Source of the DNA: Hyphomonadaceae bacterium
GTDB taxonomy: Bacteria; Pseudomonadota; Alphaproteobacteria; Caulobacterales; Hyphomonadaceae
Direction: 5' to 3'
DNA length: 64,000 nt
NCBI GenBank assembly: GCA_022844345.1
Contig: JALHLU010000002.1
Span: 413,028 to 477,027, forward strand
The first letter of the stretch is position 1. Every line of letters starts with the position of its first letter. The notes beneath the pieces were generated by a model that did no database searches, was not told where the DNA came from, and saw only the letters and a program-made list of their open reading frames with translations. Below are positions 36,833 to 46,900 of the stretch, in pieces. Both the position numbers and the translations under genes were made by a program.

Positions 36833-36916
36833 GTAGGGTGCATTGAGGCAACGCCGAAAGGCGCCATCGCGCCACCTCCACCGGAGGTGCATTTCGCGAA
36901 GCTCAATGCACCCTAC
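36833..36916. repeat. 15-bp inverted repeat of the GTAGGGTGCATTGAG type
   Basis: GTAGGGTGCATTGAG at 36833-36847 is exactly complementary to CTCAATGCACCCTAC at 36902-36916. The internal 54 bp contain further short palindromes (CACCTCCACCGGAGGTG). It resembles widespread REPIN-like intergenic palindromes of the form GTAGGGTGC...GCACCCTAC. It sits 25 bp from the 3' end of the gene at 36941 and could serve as its terminator. Confidence 0.75.
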
Positions 36917-36940
36917 TGACTTGCGCGTCCGGACGGTGGC

Positions 36941-37699
36941 CTACGACTCGCGATCGAGAGTTGGGATAGGCACGATTTCTGTGCCTTGAGCGGGGATGCG
37001 ATGCGGAAAGTCTGGAGGCCAGTGCTCTCGAACATACTCGCGCGCAGATGCGCCGCCTTTGTTCATCCAGAGGAGAGCATCGCTCGCCCTGTTCGCGTCT
37101 CCGAGGTCGTGAATGTCGGGACCTGTCTCACGCGCATAATCATACACTCTCTCGATATGCAGCATCAAGCCAGTCGCGTCTCGGATGGCTGACATGACAT
37201 TTGCCCCGATCACCACCCACGAGGAATCCTCTTTGCGGATCAATCGGCCCGTCAATCCGCGAAATCGGGAATGTTGAATCTGACCATAAGCCACGATCTC
37301 CTGTAGTTTGCGGGCGTCCTTCAGTTCGGCATGCTCAATGACGACCTGAATGGCCCTGAATGCTTCTGCCGGATAGTTCGGGAGCGGCGGGAGCGTCCTT
37401 AATGCCTCCTGTTCAAGTTCGTAGTCGTACTCCACGTCACCGTTCCAAGAGCCCCCCTTTGCCAAAAGATGGGAAAGGACGTCGATACACTCGCGTGCGT
37501 AGTCATGAATTTCGGAAAGTGTGAACGGCAGACCGGCTCTAACCGCGCGCAGCCGCCGTCTGTTCTGTTCGTCAGCGATCGTCTGCTGCTGCCCAATCTG
37601 CTTATGCAGATAGTAGATCGTTGCTCCGCCGACGATGAGCGCCAACAGTCCAGTGATCAAAGTCTGTTGCTGGTTGATCCAATAGCCAACGTGCTGCAT
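36941..37699 (-). CDS. Membrane-anchored protein of unknown function
   Basis: 252 residues from the ATG at 37699 (MQHVGYWINQQQ); an upstream in-frame start would add 18 residues. A single membrane segment, TLITGLLALIVGGATIYYL, lies at about residues 13-31, followed by a helical, probably cytosolic domain with a coiled-coil start (KQIGQQQTIADEQNRRRLRA). No motif is recognised. Base composition is visibly lower in GC than the neighbours and codons such as TTT, AAT and CAT are more frequent, which suggests recent acquisition. It is isolated between repeat elements on both sides. Confidence 0.6.
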   Translation of the reverse strand: MQHVGYWINQQQTLITGLLALIVGGATIYYLHKQIGQQQTIADEQNRRRLRAVRAGLPFTLSEIHDYARECIDVLSHLLAKGGSWNGDVEYDYELEQEALRTLPPLPNYPAEAFRAIQVVIEHAELKDARKLQEIVAYGQIQHSRFRGLTGRLIRKEDSSWVVIGANVMSAIRDATGLMLHIERVYDYARETGPDIHDLGDANRASDALLWMNKGGASAREYVREHWPPDFPHRIPAQGTEIVPIPTLDRES

Positions 37700-37820
37700 C
37701 CAGCAAGGCGTGCCCTCGGGAGCGACAACTCGACCACAAACAGAGGATACCACTTCCCCACCCCAACGACGCCTTATCGCCTACAATAGCGCTGGGTGGC
37801 ATAGTTAGTCGATGGCTTCT

Positions 37821-37895
37821 CGCCGGCCCTTGGCCGGCGGCCCCCTCCGTCACGCCGCTTTGCGGCGCGCCACCTCCCCCGCTTCGCGAGGGAGG
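37821..37895. repeat. Cluster of three short palindromes
   Basis: CGCCGGCC-CTT-GGCCGGCG (37821-37839), GCCGC-TTT-GCGGC (about 37855-37867) and CCTCCC-CCGCTTCGCGA-GGGAGG (37873-37895) follow one another directly after the 3' end of hemA. The last two parts resemble short dispersed palindromes common in Caulobacterales and Sphingomonadales intergenic regions. They may end hemA transcription, although no T-run follows. Confidence 0.6.
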
Positions 37896-37915
37896 ACGAG
37901 CACTGGGATTGCGTC

Positions 37916-39139
37916 TCAGGCCGCGCGCTGATCCAGCCCCAGCTGTTTCCAGATCGCCAGCAGGGCGGAGACGAGTTCGTCCATCATCGCTTCGGTGTGC
38001 TGGGGCGACGGCGTGAAGCGCAGGCGTTCGGTGCCTTTGGGGACGGTGGGGTAGTTGATCGGCTGGACGTAGATGCCGAAGTCGAACAGCAGCGTGTCGG
38101 ACAGGGCCTTGCAGCGTTCGGGATCGCCGACCAGCAGCGGCACGATGTGGGTGTCGGCCATCATCACCGGGAGTTTGGCGGCGATCAGCTTCTGGCGAAG
38201 CATTTCGGCCTTTTCCTGGTGGGTCTTGCGCAGGTCGCGGCCGTAGTCGGTGCGCAGCTTGCGGATCGAGGTCAGCGCGCCGGCGGCGAGCACCGGGCAT
38301 GTGGACGTCGAGAAGATGAAGCCGGGGGCCATCGAGCGGATGGCGTCGACGATGGCGGCCTTGGAGGCGATGTAGCCGCCCATGACGCCATAGGCCTTGG
38401 CGAGCGTGCCTTCGCAGATGGTGATGCGGTGCATCACGCCATCGCGCTGGGCGACGCCAGCGCCTTCGTCACCATACATGCCGACGGCGTGGACTTCGTC
38501 GAGATAGGTGATGGCGTCGAACTCTTCGGCGAGATCGCAGAGCGCTTCCATCGGGGCGACGTCGCCGTCCATCGAATAGACCGACTCGAAGGCGATCACT
38601 TTCGGGGCGTCGGCCGGATCGTTCTCCAGCAGGGCGCGCAGGTGGGCGAGATCGTTGTGGCGGAAGATGCGCTTGGCGCAATGGGCGCGCTTGATCCCCT
38701 CGATCATCGAGGCGTGGTTCAGCTCGTCCGAATAGATGATGACGTTCGGCATGATCTTGGCGAGCGTCGAAAGCGTCGCCTCGTTCGAGACATAGCCGGA
38801 GGTGAAGAGCAGCGCCGATTCCTTGCCGTGCAGGCTGGCGAGTTCTTTTTCGAGTTCGACGTGATAGCGCGTCGTGCCCGAGATGTTGCGCGTGCCGCCG
38901 GAGCCCGCGCCGAATGTGTCGACCGCTTCCTTCATGGCCGAGATCACGTCCGGGTCCTGGCCCATGCCGAGATAGTCGTTCGAGCACCAGACGGTCACAT
39001 CCTGTTCGCGGCCGTCATTGTGGCGCACGGAGGCTTTCGGGAATTCGCCCTTGTAGCGCTTGAGATCGATGAAGACGCGATAGCGGCCTTCCGAGCGGAT
39101 TTCCTCGAGCGCGTTTTCGAAGTGAACCAGGTGTTTCAT
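37916..39139 (-). CDS. hemA: 5-aminolevulinate synthase
   Basis: 407 residues from the ATG at 39139. PLP enzyme that condenses glycine and succinyl-CoA, the first step of the alphaproteobacterial (C4) haem pathway. Motifs: [33 protein letters not shown] (positions ~80-100), [18 protein letters not shown], and the PLP region [16 protein letters not shown]. The upstream 228 bp contain its promoter and that of the divergent secreted protein. Product supply is linked to the TCA cycle through succinyl-CoA. Confidence 0.96.
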   Translation of the reverse strand: MKHLVHFENALEEIRSEGRYRVFIDLKRYKGEFPKASVRHNDGREQDVTVWCSNDYLGMGQDPDVISAMKEAVDTFGAGSGGTRNISGTTRYHVELEKELASLHGKESALLFTSGYVSNEATLSTLAKIMPNVIIYSDELNHASMIEGIKRAHCAKRIFRHNDLAHLRALLENDPADAPKVIAFESVYSMDGDVAPMEALCDLAEEFDAITYLDEVHAVGMYGDEGAGVAQRDGVMHRITICEGTLAKAYGVMGGYIASKAAIVDAIRSMAPGFIFSTSTCPVLAAGALTSIRKLRTDYGRDLRKTHQEKAEMLRQKLIAAKLPVMMADTHIVPLLVGDPERCKALSDTLLFDFGIYVQPINYPTVPKGTERLRFTPSPQHTEAMMDELVSALLAIWKQLGLDQRAA

Positions 39140-39367
39140 GGGACCGTTTCTCGCTGGCGGTGTCGCGCTTCTGAGGGGCGCGTTACGCACTAATTAGCCT
39201 CCAAGCCCTCCCATTCCTAGACACAGATCAAACGCAACTGCGTGTAGCGCCTTCAAGTCGCACGACTTTTTTGAGAATGGTTCGCAACTACCGACGGCGC
39301 CAGGCCCTCGCCGCGTCGCGGCAATTGAGCAATAGTTGGCGCGCCCGGTTCGGGTGGGGACAGGACA

Positions 39368-40300
39368 ATGTTGACGCGAATGCTGGTTCTGGCGGCTCTG
39401 GCCGTGTCGGGGGCGCATGCTCACGCACAGGCGAGCGATATCCCGCGAACAGCTGATGGACGGCCGGATTTTCAGGGCGTGTGGGAAAGCCGGTGGCTGA
39501 CGCCGTTTGAGCGGCTCGATGCAACGACGGAGGCCACGGTCACCGGCGAGGCGGCCGAAGCCTATGCCGCCGCGCGAGTCGCCGATCTGTTCAAGGACGG
39601 GGGCGCGCTGCATCCGGAGGAGGATTTCGACTTCTCCACCCTCCTGCCTGCAGGAGACGGCGGCTATCGAACATCGCTGATCGTCGAGCCCGCGAACGGG
39701 AAGCGGCCACAGACGCAGTTGTCCAAGGATCTGGGCGCGCTGGGCCGGGACATCCGCAAGGCGGCGGAGAACCCGGAGGGCCTGTCGAACGACGAGCGGT
39801 GCCTAAGTGCGACGGGCCGGGCGCCGCTGGGTGTCAGCCCCGGCGGCATGTATCGCCAGATCGTCCAGACCCCGGCTCACATGATGATCTACACGGAAGA
39901 CCAGATGGTGACCCGCATCATCGGCATCGATGCGGCGCCTCGACCGGAAGCGCTGGTCGCGCTGGCGGGAGATTCAGTCGCGTCGTGGGAGGGCGACACG
40001 CTGGTTGTCGTGACGACGAAGATACGGCCGCAACTTCCTCCGCCCGGCGGCCCCGCCTTCGACCAGCAGCGGCGCCTGACGGAACGCTTCAGTCTGATCA
40101 CGCCGGACCAGATCAGCTATGCGTATGTGCTCGAAGACAGCGCGATGCTGACGGAACCGCTGAGGGTTGAGTTCACCCTGGTGCGGACGGACGATGTCAT
40201 GTTCGAGTACGCCTGCCACGAGGGGAATTACTCGATCGGTGGCATGATGCTGGGCGCGCGGCTGGCCGAGAAGGCGCAGGCGGCAAAACCGAAGCCGTGA
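39368..40300 (+). CDS. Secreted protein of unknown function (paralogue of 3821-4849)
   Basis: 310 residues with a signal peptide (residues 1-21, ending AHAQA). The mature part starts IPRTADGRPDFQGVWESRWLTP and shares with the protein at 3821-4849 the blocks DERCLS, SWEGDTLVVVTT, TERFSLI and FEYACHEGNYS. The two are diverged paralogues; this one is about 30 residues shorter, mainly in the N-terminal third. No catalytic motif is known. The ATG follows GGGGACAGGAC. A terminator-like hairpin follows at 40323. Confidence 0.78.
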   Translation: MLTRMLVLAALAVSGAHAHAQASDIPRTADGRPDFQGVWESRWLTPFERLDATTEATVTGEAAEAYAAARVADLFKDGGALHPEEDFDFSTLLPAGDGGYRTSLIVEPANGKRPQTQLSKDLGALGRDIRKAAENPEGLSNDERCLSATGRAPLGVSPGGMYRQIVQTPAHMMIYTEDQMVTRIIGIDAAPRPEALVALAGDSVASWEGDTLVVVTTKIRPQLPPPGGPAFDQQRRLTERFSLITPDQISYAYVLEDSAMLTEPLRVEFTLVRTDDVMFEYACHEGNYSIGGMMLGARLAEKAQAAKPKP

Positions 40301-40322
40301 ATAAGCGCGTTCGGAAAACAAA

Positions 40323-40367
40323 ACCGCCGGCGCTCGCGAGGCGAGGACCGGCGGTGTCGGGCTTTTT
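40323..40367 (+). terminator. Terminator-like hairpin after the 39368-40300 gene
   Basis: ACCGCCGG (40323-40330) pairs with CCGGCGGT (40348-40355) and is followed 7 bp later by TTTTT (40363-40367). An A-run on the left side (AAAACAAAA) could let it also act on the opposite strand for the MarR gene. Confidence 0.5.
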
Positions 40368-40477
40368 CGCTCGGGTCGGCCTCTCCTGATCAGGTCAGGG
40401 GACCAAGTCCGGCGTTTCCTCCCCGAGGCATACGGCTCCGCACTATCAGGGCGAAGTCCGGGTACGGTGTGGGCAGA

Positions 40478-40987
40478 CTACATCTGGTAGCGGATCTGGT
40501 CCGACCAGAAGCGCTCGAGACGGGCGAGCGACTTGTTGAGTTGTTCGAGGTCATCTGTGCGGACCGAGGCGGTCGGCTCGAGCGCGCCGGCCTGCTTTTC
40601 GAACAGTTCGGCGACGCGGTTGCGCACGGCCTTGCCCGAGGGCGTCAGCTTGAGGCGCACAGTGCGGCGGTCGTCGTTCGAACGCGACTGGATGAGGTAT
40701 CCGCCTTCCTGCAGCTTCTTCACGTTGTAGGACATCGACGTGCCGGCGAAAGAACCACGGGCGCGAAGGGCGCTGGCGGGAGTTTCGGTTTCGCCGATTT
40801 CGTACAGCAGGAGGGCCTGGACGCCCGTCAGCGAGCGCTCGCCGTTCCGCTCGAGGCTGTCCTTGACCACGTCGTGCAGGCGGCGATGCGCCTGTTCGAG
40901 CAGGGAAAGGGCCTTCAGGAAAGACTGCTCAACGTTCTCGTCTTGCCCGCTTGTGCGGACTTTCGCGTTCAACATCACCACCACCAT
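40478..40987 (-). CDS. MarR-family transcriptional regulator
   Basis: 169 residues if read from ATG at 40987 (an inner ATG at 40975 is as plausible). The winged helix domain spans about residues 50-115: LTGVQALLLYEIG, SALRARGSFAGTSMSYNVKKLQEGGYL (recognition helix) and the wing SRSNDDRRTVRLKLT. The N-terminal 45 residues and the C-terminal helices are for dimerisation. Targets and ligand are unknown. It is preceded by an AT-rich 230-bp gap that it shares with the lysozyme-like gene on the other strand. Confidence 0.85.
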   Translation of the reverse strand: MVVVMLNAKVRTSGQDENVEQSFLKALSLLEQAHRRLHDVVKDSLERNGERSLTGVQALLLYEIGETETPASALRARGSFAGTSMSYNVKKLQEGGYLIQSRSNDDRRTVRLKLTPSGKAVRNRVAELFEKQAGALEPTASVRTDDLEQLNKSLARLERFWSDQIRYQM

Positions 40988-41223
40988 CTTTTTTTGTTTG
41001 CCGCTCTTGTCGGCTTATGGGTGAAGCTACACGAGCATAGCTAAGCAATCGCTAAGTCGAACCAGTTTTGTGGAATTTTTGACTCGGCTTTGCTGTATTT
41101 TGTCTTGGCCGATACTGTAATCAGAAAGTAAACGCAGGTTGGCCGTGCGCTGCCGCGCGGGCTTTACAGAGTGGCGGCTTGTGGTTGTCTCTGTCTCCGC
41201 CGGACGGGGACGGAGGACGGGAC

Positions 41224-41910
41224 GTGGCGAGACGCATCAGTCCAATCATCGGAGCAGTGATCGCGTGCGCCGGCCTGCTGGCGGCGTGTGCGCCGCGCCC
41301 GCAAACAGCCGACGCAGAAACAGAAACCGTGGAGGCAACGGCCATGCACGGGCCCGCGCTTGTGCCCGATGTCGAAGCTGACCGCGTGCCGACGATGAAT
41401 GGCATCCCCATAGTGCCGCTGACGGGGCCGGTGAACTTCCTCGATGCGCTGGAGCCTGAGCCCGTCTATCGCATGCCGGCCGAATACAACACCAACCACA
41501 CCGCCGTTCAGATCATCAAGGAAGAAGAGACGCTGCAGCTGGAAGCCTACGAGCTCGGGGGCGTGTGGCTGATCGGCTACGGGCATCTCATGCTGGAAGG
41601 CGAGAAAGACGTCATCACGGAGGCCGAGGCCGACGCATTCCTGCGCGATGATCTGCATTGGTGTGAGGGCGCGATCGAGCGCTATGTCGACGTGCCTGTG
41701 ACGCTCAACGAGTTCAGCGCGATGGTGGCGTTCTGCTACAATGTTGGCTCGGGCAAGACGCGCAAGTCGTCCATCGTGAAGCGGGTCAATATCGATGACC
41801 GCCCAGGCGCGGCGGATGCATTCCTGCTGTGGAACCGCATGAATGGCGTTGTGATGTCCGCACTCGCCAAGCGGCGCGCACGCGAGCGGACGTTGTTTAT
41901 TACGCCGTAG
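41224..41910 (+). CDS. Lysozyme-like (GH24) lipoprotein
   Basis: 228 residues from the GTG at 41224, with GGAGG 7 bp upstream. A lipoprotein signal ends in LLAAC (Cys22). Residues ~92-228 form a phage-type lysozyme domain with IIKEEETLQLEAY, GGVWLIGYGHL, NEFSAMVAFCYNVGSG and LWNRMNG. The catalytic Glu is kept (Glu102 by alignment), but the Asp/Cys position falls at Glu110-Leu111 with one residue deleted and the Thr of GVWTIGYGH is Leu116. It may be a peptidoglycan hydrolase with altered mechanism or a binding protein. No prophage genes are nearby, so it seems domesticated. Confidence 0.82.
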   Translation: MARRISPIIGAVIACAGLLAACAPRPQTADAETETVEATAMHGPALVPDVEADRVPTMNGIPIVPLTGPVNFLDALEPEPVYRMPAEYNTNHTAVQIIKEEETLQLEAYELGGVWLIGYGHLMLEGEKDVITEAEADAFLRDDLHWCEGAIERYVDVPVTLNEFSAMVAFCYNVGSGKTRKSSIVKRVNIDDRPGAADAFLLWNRMNGVVMSALAKRRARERTLFITP

Positions 41911-41914
41911 CGCC

Positions 41915-42577
41915 CTACTCCGCGGCCGTCGCCGTCCCCGCCGCTATCTGGCGGATCGCCTGTTCAAACACCTCCGCCGGCTGGCCGCCCTGGACCATCC
42001 AGCGGCCGTTGAAGATGACCGATGGCACGGCGCTGATGCCGCGATTGCGCCAGAGCGCCTGCTCGGCCCTGACCTCAGCGACGAACGCATCCGACTCCAG
42101 GATTTCGCGCGCGCGACCGCCATCAAGTCCCGCCGCTTTCGCGGCCTCGACCAGCACAGCATGATCGCTGGTGGATTTCTGCTGGGTGAAGTTGGCGAGG
42201 AAGAGCGCTTCCTTCAGCTCAAGCTGGCGGCCCTCCTGTCCAGCCCAGTGCAGCAGGCGGTGGGCGTCGAACGTGTTCCAGATACGGCTTTCGGAGGTGT
42301 AGTTGAAGTCAAAGCCCAGCGCCGCGCCGCTGTCGCGGAGGGCCTGCCGGGCGGCGGCCGATCGTTCGGGGGACGAACCATATTTTTTCTGGACGTGCTC
42401 GGTCGTGTTCTCGCCCTCGGGCGGCATTCCGGGGTTCAACTCGAACGGCTGGAAATGGATCTCGGCCTCGACATCGTTCCCCACCCTTTCCAGTGCGGAC
42501 TTCAGCGAGCGCAGGCCCACCACACACCACGGGCAGGCAACGTCTGATACGAAGTCGATGCGGAGTTTTGCGGCCAT
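41915..42577 (-). CDS. DsbA-family oxidoreductase (FrnE-like)
   Basis: 220 residues. Thioredoxin fold with the redox motif CPWC (Cys15-Cys18) and a large helical insertion. The cis-Pro side is SAVPSVIFNGRW and the C-terminus has GGQPAEVFEQAIRQI, as in FrnE and 2-hydroxychromene-2-carboxylate isomerase relatives. There is no signal peptide, so it works in the cytosol. The substrate is unknown. It is convergent with the lysozyme-like gene (4 bp gap) and divergent from the hotdog gene. Confidence 0.9.
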   Translation of the reverse strand: MAAKLRIDFVSDVACPWCVVGLRSLKSALERVGNDVEAEIHFQPFELNPGMPPEGENTTEHVQKKYGSSPERSAAARQALRDSGAALGFDFNYTSESRIWNTFDAHRLLHWAGQEGRQLELKEALFLANFTQQKSTSDHAVLVEAAKAAGLDGGRAREILESDAFVAEVRAEQALWRNRGISAVPSVIFNGRWMVQGGQPAEVFEQAIRQIAAGTATAAE

Positions 42578-42689
42578 GTGAGGTTCCCTTCCACATCAAT
42601 GTAAGATGCGCTTGCGAGAATCGCCATGGTTGGCTTGGCGGCCATGGACTGCAATAAACGCCAGCCATTGTCCCGCTGGGGAGACCGAG

Positions 42690-43637
42690 ATGACGCGCGC
42701 ATTCGACACTGAGCTTGAAGCCATCGGCCAGGTGCTGGCCGGGCCATGGCGTGCGCCGCGCCAGATGCTGCACCACCAGAGCTATGACGATCACGCCTCG
42801 ATCCACGACGATGCGACGGCGCAGATGCTGGGGTTTCGCGGCGGCACCATTGAGGGGCCAACACATTTCAGCCAGTTCGCGCCGTTGGGCGAGGCGGTGT
42901 GGGGCGAACGGTTCCTGGCCGAGGGCTGCATCTCCGCGCACTATCGCAATGCGTCCTTCGCAGGCGAGGAGGTGCGGGCCTTCCTGGAGCGCGAGCCGGG
43001 CGAGGATCACGCGACAATCTGGATGACCAAACGCGACGGCACGGAAGTGCTGAGGGGCACGGCGTCCGTGGGCCTCAGCGCGCCGCCCACCGCGCTGGAC
43101 CTGCGCCTCAACGAGCTCCCCCCGCTGGACCAGGCGGTGATCCTGGCCGACCTGACGGTGGGACAGCGCACCAAACGCATCCCCATCCGCATGGACATGA
43201 ACCAGCATATGGGCGCGCTCTATCCCTTCTCGCTGGACGACAAGCTGAAGGTGATCACGGAGCCGTCCAGCTGGTACACCGGCGCCGGCAACCCGTGGGG
43301 CCGGGCGATCATTCCGTTCGAGATGATCAGCGTACTGCTACAGCACATCGCGCGGCAGGATGGTGTCAGGGTCAGGGGGCCGGCCGTGGGTCTGTTCGCC
43401 GACCAGGAGATCAGCCTGATCAAGGGGCCGCTATTCGTCGGCGAGGACTATGAGGTCGAGCGCGAGGTGGTCGCCCTCTCTGGCAGCCGGCGCACCGAGA
43501 GCTACTGGATGCGCACGCGGGTCTATCGCCCGGGCGGGAGCGAGGTCATCGCGACGATGCTGCTCAACCATGCGACACTGAAGGACTCCTATGCGCCCTA
43601 TGCCGTGGAGAAGGCGGCGCTGTATCCGATGGGCTGA
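42690..43637 (+). CDS. Hotdog-fold (MaoC-like) protein
   Basis: 315 residues from the ATG at 42690, which follows GGGGAGACCGAG; the longer in-frame reading upstream is not conserved-looking. The pattern HDDATAQMLGFRGGTIEGPTHFSQF matches the G-x-x-G-x-x-x-H region of hotdog dehydratases and thioesterases. A second copy of the fold probably fills residues 170-315 (NQHMGALYPFSLDD, GLFADQEISLIKGPLFVGEDYEVEREV). The substrate is unknown; acyl-CoA or a related thioester is likely from the family. Confidence 0.7.
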   Translation: MTRAFDTELEAIGQVLAGPWRAPRQMLHHQSYDDHASIHDDATAQMLGFRGGTIEGPTHFSQFAPLGEAVWGERFLAEGCISAHYRNASFAGEEVRAFLEREPGEDHATIWMTKRDGTEVLRGTASVGLSAPPTALDLRLNELPPLDQAVILADLTVGQRTKRIPIRMDMNQHMGALYPFSLDDKLKVITEPSSWYTGAGNPWGRAIIPFEMISVLLQHIARQDGVRVRGPAVGLFADQEISLIKGPLFVGEDYEVEREVVALSGSRRTESYWMRTRVYRPGGSEVIATMLLNHATLKDSYAPYAVEKAALYPMG

Positions 43638-43910
43638 CCGGCGGGCCTTAACCCTGTGGCCGGCCCGAACGAAATTCCTGATAGCGCGCCATTCGCAGCA
43701 ATAGATTGCGCGAACAGGGCGGGACACGAGCATAGCTGTCGCAAGACCTTATCTCGCTGAAAGTCGTTTGCCGCGGCATAAGCCGTGCGCCGCGAGCCGG
43801 TTGGAAGGCATGTCCACGCAAATGATGCCGCAGCGGAGGCTATTCGATTGAAATTCTGTGCCTAGCTGGTAGGCGCTCAGTCTCATCTAGGACTGGACGA
43901 GTTTACGCGC

Positions 43911-46900
43911 ATGGCAACCGGACTTCCCTTCAAGCCTCCCGGGGCACAGGGTCTCTACGATCCCCGCAACGAGCACGACGCCTGTGGCGTCGGCTTCATC
44001 GCTGACGTGAAGGGCCGAAAATCGAACGCTATCGTGGCGCAGGGTCTCCAGATCCTCGTCAATATCGACCATCGCGGCGCGGTGGGCGCTGACCCGCTGC
44101 TGGGTGATGGCGCTGGCATCCTGATCCAGATTCCGGATGCGCTGTTCCGTGACTGGGCGAAGGGCGCGAAGGTCGAACTACCGAAGCCGGGCGATTATGC
44201 CGTGGCGATGTGCTTCCTGCCGCAGGACGAGCCTGCGCGCGATTTCGCGATGAACCAGTTCGCGAACTACCTCGCCAAGTCAAAGCAGATTCTGCTCGGC
44301 TGGCGCGATGTGCCGACTGACCTCGCGGGGATTGGCGAGGCTGTGATCGCGTCCATGCCGGTGATCAAGCAGGCGATCATCGCCAAGGGCTCGCCCGCGA
44401 TGGACCAGGACGCGTTCGAGCGGAAGCTGCTCGCCATCCGCAAGGAGACGCAGAACCCGCTGGCCGAGATCGCGAAAAAGAAGGACCTGCCGGGGCTGAC
44501 CGAACTCTACATGCCTTCGCTGTCGACGCGCACCATCGTCTACAAGGGCCTGCTGCTCGCGGGACAGGTCGGCACGTTCTACACTGACCTGACCAATCCG
44601 AAGTGCGAGAGTGCGCTGGCGCTTGTCCACCAGCGTTTCTCGACCAACACCTTCCCGAGCTGGAAGCTGGCGCACCCGTATCGCTTCATCGCGCACAATG
44701 GCGAGATCAACACGGTGCGCGGCAATGTGAACTGGATGTATGCGCGCCGGCGCTCGATGGAGAGCGCGCTTCTGGGCGCCGACCTCGACAAGATGTGGCC
44801 GCTCATTCCGCACGGCCAGTCGGACACGGCCTGTCTCGACAATGCGCTGGAGCTGCTGGTCGCCGGTGGATATCCGCTGGCGCACGCGATGATGATGCTG
44901 ATCCCGGAGGCCTGGGCCGGCCATCCGCAGATGGATGCGGAGCGGCGCGCCTTCTACGAGTATCATGCAGCGCTGATGGAGCCGTGGGACGGACCGGCCG
45001 CCATCGCCTTCACCGACGGCCGCCAGATCGGCGCGACGCTCGACCGCAACGGCCTGCGCCCTGCCCGCTTCATCGTGACAGATGATGATCAGGTGATCCT
45101 CGCCTCGGAATCCGGCGTGCTGCCGATCCCGGAATCGAAGATCGTGCGCAAGTGGCGTCTTCAGCCTGGCAAGATGCTGCTGATCGACCTTGAACAGGGC
45201 CGCATCATCGAGGACGCGGAAATCAAGAGCGCGGTGGCCGGCAAGCACCCTTACGAATCCTGGCTGCACGAGATGCAGTTCAAGCTTTCCGAGCTGTCGG
45301 ATCCCGAAGAGCCAGAGGGCCCGGCGCAACCCAATGGCAATGTCAGCCTGCTCGATCGCCAGCAGGCGTTTGGCTACACGCAGGAGGATCTGTCGTTCTT
45401 CCTCGAGCCGATGGGCACGCTTGGCGATGATCCGATCGGCTCCATGGGATCGGACACGCCGATCGCCGTGCTGAGCCGGAAGCCGAAGCTGCTCTACAAC
45501 TATTTCAAGCAGAACTTCGCGCAGGTGACCAATCCGCCGATCGACCCTATCCGCGAGGAGCTGGTCATGTCGCTGGTCTCGATGATCGGGCCGCGGCCGA
45601 ACCTGTTGGGACTTGCTGCGGGCACACACAAGCGGCTGGAGGTTGCGCAACCGATCCTGACGAACGCGGACCTGGAGAAGATCCGTTCGATCAGCGAGCT
45701 GGTGGACGGCGCGTTTCGCACGGCGACGATCGACATCACGTGGGATGCGAAGGAGGGCGCTGCCGGGCTCAAGGCGGCCATCGAGCGTATCCGACTCGAG
45801 GCGACCGAGCACGTGCTGCAGGACATCAACATCCTGATCCTGTCGGACCGCGCAGTGTCAGCCGATCGTATTCCGGTTCCGGCCCTGCTGGCTCTCTCAG
45901 CCGTGCACCACAAGCTGGTGCGCCAGGGCCTGCGCATGCAGGTCGGGCTTGTCGTCGAGACAGGCGAGGCCCGCGAAGTGCATCACTTCTGCACGCTGGC
46001 CGGCTATGGCGCGGAGGCCGTGAACCCCTACCTCGCATTCGAGACGCTGGAGCAGATACGCCAGAATGAAGGCATCCAGCTTTCCGCCAAGGACGTGAAG
46101 AAGAACTACATCAAGGCGGTCGGCAAAGGCATTCTCAAGGTCATGTCCAAGATGGGCATCTCGACCTACCAGTCCTATTGCGGCGCGCAGATCTTCGATG
46201 CCGTGGGGCTCTCCTCGGATCTGATCGCGGAATATTTCACCGGCACGGCGACAACGATCGAAGGCGCGGGCCTCAACGAGATCGGCGAGGAAGCGGTGCG
46301 CCGGCATCAGGCCGCTTTCGGCGACAATCCGGTCTATCGCGACCTTCTCGATGTCGGCGGCGACTATGCCTATCGCCTGCGCGGCGAGGATCACGCGTGG
46401 ACGCCGGACTCGGTCGCCAAGCTGCAGCATGCGGTTCGGGGCAATGTGTCGGCTGACTATGCGGCGTTTGCCCAGACCATCAACGAACAGAATGAGCGCC
46501 TGCTGACCATTCGCGGCCTGATGGAGCTGAAGTTCGCAGACACGCCTGTGCCAATCGACGAGGTCGAACCGGCGGTTGATATCGTGAAACGCTTCGCCAC
46601 GGGCGCGATGAGCTTCGGCTCGATCAGCCGCGAGGCACACACCAACCTTGCGATCGCGATGAACCGCATCGGCGGTCGTTCCAACACCGGCGAAGGCGGC
46701 GAGGAGCCGGATCGCTTCAAGCCGATGAAGAACGGCGACTCGATGCGCTCACGCATCAAACAGGTGGCGTCTGGCCGGTTTGGCGTGACGGCGGAGTATC
46801 TCGTCAACGCCGACGACATCCAGATCAAGATGGCGCAGGGGGCCAAGCCCGGCGAAGGCGGTCAGCTGCCGGGCCACAAGGTGGACGCCAACATCGCAAA

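Larger units (their letters stand above)
36014..36940. other. 927-bp stretch without a recognised gene
   Basis: Open frames here are long only because of GC content; none has family-like sequence. It holds three separate things, listed individually: a candidate structured RNA on the minus strand (about 36060-36530), a perfect 28-bp inverted repeat with a 69-bp loop (36676-36800), and a perfect 15-bp inverted repeat (36833-36916). The segment marks the boundary between the chromosomal backbone genes and the lower-GC gene at 36941-37699. Confidence 0.7.

Noticed and set aside
36014-36892. N-terminal extension of the Pro-rich gene at 35621 to a 423-residue protein
   Set aside because: The extension crosses the structured RNA candidate and the inverted repeats, and reads as Arg-rich low-complexity sequence.
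41224-41910. Prophage endolysin
   Set aside because: No holin, tail or integrase genes nearby and the protein carries a lipobox, so a prophage is not supported.
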